Below, piece after piece: positions 61,130 through 64,000 of a stretch of DNA of 64,000 nucleotides; within the stretch, counting starts at the first letter, position 1; the number at the start of each line of letters is the position of its first letter. A program made the translations under genes and the position numbers. Under the pieces are notes generated by a model. That model had not been told where the DNA came from and did not search any database. It saw only the letters and a program-made list of their open reading frames with translations. Origin of the DNA: M0108 sp044228795 (GTDB lineage: Bacteria > Pseudomonadota > Gammaproteobacteria > Chromatiales > Chromatiaceae); the NCBI GenBank assembly GCA_044228795.1, contig JBGAUE010000008.1, positions 1-64,000 on the forward strand. Reading direction: 5' to 3'.

Positions 61130-64000
61130 ATGTCAAAGCAGTCCATGGTCACACTCGACGGCAATGAAGCCGCCGCCTACGTCGCCCACCTCACCAACGA
61201 GGTCATCGCTATCTACCCCATCACCCCTTCCACGGCCATGGGCGAATGGGCGGACGAGTGGTCATCCCTAAAGGTACCCAACCTCTGGGGCACGGTACCC
61301 GAGGTGATTGAGATGCAGAGCGAGGCCGGGGCGGCCGGGGCCATCCACGGGGCCCTCCAGGGGGGGGCACTGGCCACCACCTTTACCGCCTCCCAGGGCC
61401 TGCTCCTGATGATCCCCAACATGTACAAGATCGCCGGCGAACTCTCGCCGCTGGTCATGCATGTGTCGGCACGCTCCCTGGCCGTCCAAGCCCTCTCCAT
61501 CTTCGGCGACCACTCTGACGTCATGGCCTGCCGGACCACGGGCTTCGCCATGCTCTGCTCGGCCTCGGTGCAGGAGGTCATGGATTTTGCCCTCATCGCC
61601 CAGGCGGCGACCCTGGCCGGACGTGTGCCCTTCCTGCACTTTTTCGACGGATTCCGCACCTCCCACGAGATCAACAAGATCGAGCGCCTATCCACCGAAA
61701 CGATCCGCGCCATGATCGACGACGACCTGGTGCGGGCCCACCGGGAGCGAGCTTTGAACCCGGACCACCCGGTCTTGCGCGGCACCTCCCAGAACCCCGA
61801 CGTTTATTTCCAGGGACGGGAGACGGTCAACCCCTATTACCAGGCCCTGCCAGCCATCGTCGCAGGGGTCATGGACCGCTTCGCCGCCCTCACTGGCCGC
61901 CGCTATCGGCCCTTTGAGTATGTCGGCGCCCCAGACGCAGAGCGGGTGCTGCTGCTCATGGGTTCGGGCCTTGGGGCCGCCGAGGAAACGGTGGAACATC
62001 TGGTCGTGCGCGGCGACAAGGTCGGCCTAGTCAAAGTCCGGCTCTTCCGGCCCTTCTCCCCGGAACTGCTGCTCGCAGCTATCCCCATCACCGCGACCCG
62101 CATTGCCGTCCTGGATCGTACCAAGGAGCCCGGGGCCGACGGCGAGCCTCTCTACAAGGATGTGCTCACCGCCCTGGCCCAGGCGGTCACCCAGGGCGAG
62201 CGCGAGCTACTGCCGAGGGTGATTGGCGGGCGTTATGGCCTCTCTTCCAAGGAATTTACCCCGGGCATGGTCCTGGCTATCTTCGACGAATTGTCCAAGC
62301 CCCAGCCCAAACATCCCTTCACCATTGGCATCGTCGACGATCTCAGCCACACCAGCCTGGAATGGGACCCGGCCTTCCGCCCCGACGCGGCAGCGGGGGT
62401 CACGGCCTGCGTCTTTTATGGTCTGGGCTCGGACGGCACCGTCTCGGCCAACAAAAACTCCATCAAGATCATCGCCGAGGAGACGCCTAACTTTGGCCAG
62501 GGCTATTTTCAGTACGACTCCAAGAAGGCCGGGGCTATCACCATCTCTCACCTGCGCTTCGCTGCCAAGCCCCTGCGCGGCAGTTATCTGGTGGGAACTG
62601 GCGAGGCCAGCTTTATTGCCTGCCACCAGCCCATCTTCCTGAAACGCTATGACCTGCTGGACAAGGCCACCGTGGGCGGGATTTTCCTGCTCAACACGCC
62701 GACTCCACCGGAGCGCGTCTGGGACGAGCTGCCGAGGCGCATGCAGCAGCAGTTGATCAAAAAGGGCCTGCACCTGTACGTCATCGATGCCTATGGCATC
62801 GCCGAACGCACCGGCATGGGCCGCCGCATTAACACCATCATGCAAACCTGCTTCTTCGCCATCTCTGGCGTCCTGGAGCAGACCGAGGCCATCGCCCGTA
62901 TCAAGGAGGCGGTCAAAAAGACTTATGGCCGCAAAGGCCAGGGCCTCTTGGAACGTAACTTCACCGCCATCGACATCACCCTGGAGGGTCTGCGCCAGGT
63001 GCCGATCCCCCCTCAGGTCACCAGCAACCTCCGGATCAGCGCCCAGGTCCCCCCGGAGGCACCGGCATTCGTGCACCAGGTCACGGCCCTCCTGATGGCC
63101 CACAAAGGCAACAGCCTGCCCGTCAGCCTCATGCCCGCCGACGGTACCTGGCCCCTTGGCACCACCCGCTATGAAAAGCGCGGCATCGCCCTGGAAGTGC
63201 CTAAGTGGGAGGAAGACCTCTGCACCCAATGCGGCAAATGTCCCCTGGTCTGCCCCCATGCCGCCATCCGCGCCAAGGTCTACCCAGCGGCACTCCTCGC
63301 CGGGGCACCCACGACCTTTCAGTACGCCCCCATCAAGGGTAAGGACTTTCCCGAGGGTTATCTCGTCAGCTATCAAGTGGCCCCGGACGACTGCACCGGT
63401 TGTGGCCTGTGTGTCGAGGTCTGCCCCATCCGCAACCGCAAGAACCCCTTGCGCAAGGCCATCAACATGGTCCCAATCGACCACCGCCGGGAGTTGGAGC
63501 GACCCAACTGGGACTTTTTCCTGGGCCTGCCGGAATTCGATCGGACCCGCCTGGATAGGAGCAAGATCAAGCACGCCATGATGCTCCAGCCCCTCTTCGA
63601 GTTCTCCGGGGCCTGCGTGGGTTGCGGCGAGACCCCCTACATCAAGCTGGCGACCCAACTCTTCGGCGACCGTATGCTGGTCGCCAACGCCACCGGCTGT
63701 TCCTCCATCTATGGCGGCAATCTACCTACCACTCCCTACGCCGCCAACCCGGAGGGCCGGGGACCGAGTTGGAATAATTCCCTCTTCGAGGACAACGCCG
63801 AGTTTGGCCTGGGCCTGCGCCTGGCCGTGGACAAGCAGACCGTCCACGCCCGCGAGTTGCTGGCGGGACTGGCGGACTCGGTGGGAGCGGACCTGGCCAA
63901 GAGCCTGCTAGAGGCCGATCAATCCAGCGAGGCGGGACTCTTCGAGCAGCGCCAGCGCATTGCCTTGCTGCAGGAACGGCTTGCCGGCCTGGACCAACCC
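61130..64000 (+). CDS. nifJ: Pyruvate:ferredoxin (flavodoxin) oxidoreductase, partial (957 codons, right edge)
   Basis: Homodimeric enzyme oxidising pyruvate to acetyl-CoA, CO2 and reduced ferredoxin. The frame is open from ATG 61130 to the window end; about 230 residues are missing from a usual length near 1190. N-terminal pyruvate-binding domain has IYPITPSTAMGEWADEW. Two [4Fe-4S] motifs are CTQCGKCPLVC (Cys698-708) and CTGCGLCVEVC (Cys755-765). The thiamine-diphosphate domain starts with CVGCGETPY (Cys829, Cys832) and ATGCSSIYGGNLP. It may feed nitrogenase, fermentative hydrogen or CO2 fixation; no nif gene is adjacent in the window. Confidence 0.95.
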   Translation, partial: MSKQSMVTLDGNEAAAYVAHLTNEVIAIYPITPSTAMGEWADEWSSLKVPNLWGTVPEVIEMQSEAGAAGAIHGALQGGALATTFTASQGLLLMIPNMYKIAGELSPLVMHVSARSLAVQALSIFGDHSDVMACRTTGFAMLCSASVQEVMDFALIAQAATLAGRVPFLHFFDGFRTSHEINKIERLSTETIRAMIDDDLVRAHRERALNPDHPVLRGTSQNPDVYFQGRETVNPYYQALPAIVAGVMDRFAALTGRRYRPFEYVGAPDAERVLLLMGSGLGAAEETVEHLVVRGDKVGLVKVRLFRPFSPELLLAAIPITATRIAVLDRTKEPGADGEPLYKDVLTALAQAVTQGERELLPRVIGGRYGLSSKEFTPGMVLAIFDELSKPQPKHPFTIGIVDDLSHTSLEWDPAFRPDAAAGVTACVFYGLGSDGTVSANKNSIKIIAEETPNFGQGYFQYDSKKAGAITISHLRFAAKPLRGSYLVGTGEASFIACHQPIFLKRYDLLDKATVGGIFLLNTPTPPERVWDELPRRMQQQLIKKGLHLYVIDAYGIAERTGMGRRINTIMQTCFFAISGVLEQTEAIARIKEAVKKTYGRKGQGLLERNFTAIDITLEGLRQVPIPPQVTSNLRISAQVPPEAPAFVHQVTALLMAHKGNSLPVSLMPADGTWPLGTTRYEKRGIALEVPKWEEDLCTQCGKCPLVCPHAAIRAKVYPAALLAGAPTTFQYAPIKGKDFPEGYLVSYQVAPDDCTGCGLCVEVCPIRNRKNPLRKAINMVPIDHRRELERPNWDFFLGLPEFDRTRLDRSKIKHAMMLQPLFEFSGACVGCGETPYIKLATQLFGDRMLVANATGCSSIYGGNLPTTPYAANPEGRGPSWNNSLFEDNAEFGLGLRLAVDKQTVHARELLAGLADSVGADLAKSLLEADQSSEAGLFEQRQRIALLQERLAGLDQP

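Noticed and set aside
1..64000. CRISPR arrays, tRNA or rRNA genes, intact insertion sequences
   Set aside because: Intergenic regions were scanned by eye and none shows regularly spaced repeats, cloverleaf sequences or transposase genes with terminal repeats.

Overview
This window is a chromosomal segment from a GC-rich, Gram-negative gammaproteobacterium. The order rnhB-lpxB-lpxA-fabZ-lpxD-skp-bamA-rseP-dxr-cdsA-uppS-frr-pyrH-tsf-rpsB followed by divergent map-glnD is the classical gammaproteobacterial arrangement. An NAD-linked [NiFe] hydrogenase operon (hoxFUYH plus the protease hoxW), a pyruvate:ferredoxin oxidoreductase (nifJ), a periplasmic rhodanese and arsenic/chromate genes suggest an anaerobe or facultative anaerobe with sulfur and hydrogen metabolism, such as a purple sulfur bacterium (Chromatiales). 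That placement is inference: no rRNA or photosynthesis gene is present.

Layout: (1) 1-3494, a visibly AT-richer stretch with one small unknown gene, an orphan terminator and an LtaS-like membrane sulfatase-family gene; it looks transferred. (2) 3495-5604, lolA-rarA, ending in a large nested palindrome. (3) 5934-25658, the envelope/translation block: a YihY-type membrane protein, lipid A synthesis, outer-membrane assembly, the isoprenoid and phospholipid genes, ribosome recycling, UMP kinase, EF-Ts, S2 with a structured leader, then map and glnD on the other strand. (4) 25842-30578, a small secreted protein, a CaCA antiporter, an alpha/beta hydrolase and a DegP/DegQ-type protease. (5) 30893-36098, the hox operon, without hoxE and without hyp genes. 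(6) 36322-41368, an orphan double-ATPase ABC protein, a STAS protein, a second hydrolase and an MFS carrier. (7) 41831-51969, an arsenic/metal region: arsM, a DmeF-like CDF pump, a TMEM165-type transporter, dsbB-dsbA, a thioredoxin-like protein with a UPF0718 permease, a dual-specificity-type phosphatase, and gap-arsJ-acr3. (8) 52087-59469, a frameshifted CDF gene, a rhodanese, MarC, a split chromate transporter coupled to a CYTH-like protein, and PBP1A. (9) 59680-64000, a TetR regulator, rimI and nifJ, which runs off the right edge.

In the arsenic region GAPDH and ArsJ form the known pathway that turns arsenate into 1-arseno-3-phosphoglycerate and exports it, ACR3 exports arsenite and ArsM methylates it. 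No recognisable arsC or arsR is present. The start region of gap and that of the thioredoxin-permease pair share the same unusual spaced motif (TATTCG, 8 nt, TATATTA), which suggests common control. Together with a phosphatase that could fill the missing arsenate-reductase slot, this is the most interesting lead in the window. No tRNA, rRNA, CRISPR array or intact insertion sequence was seen.
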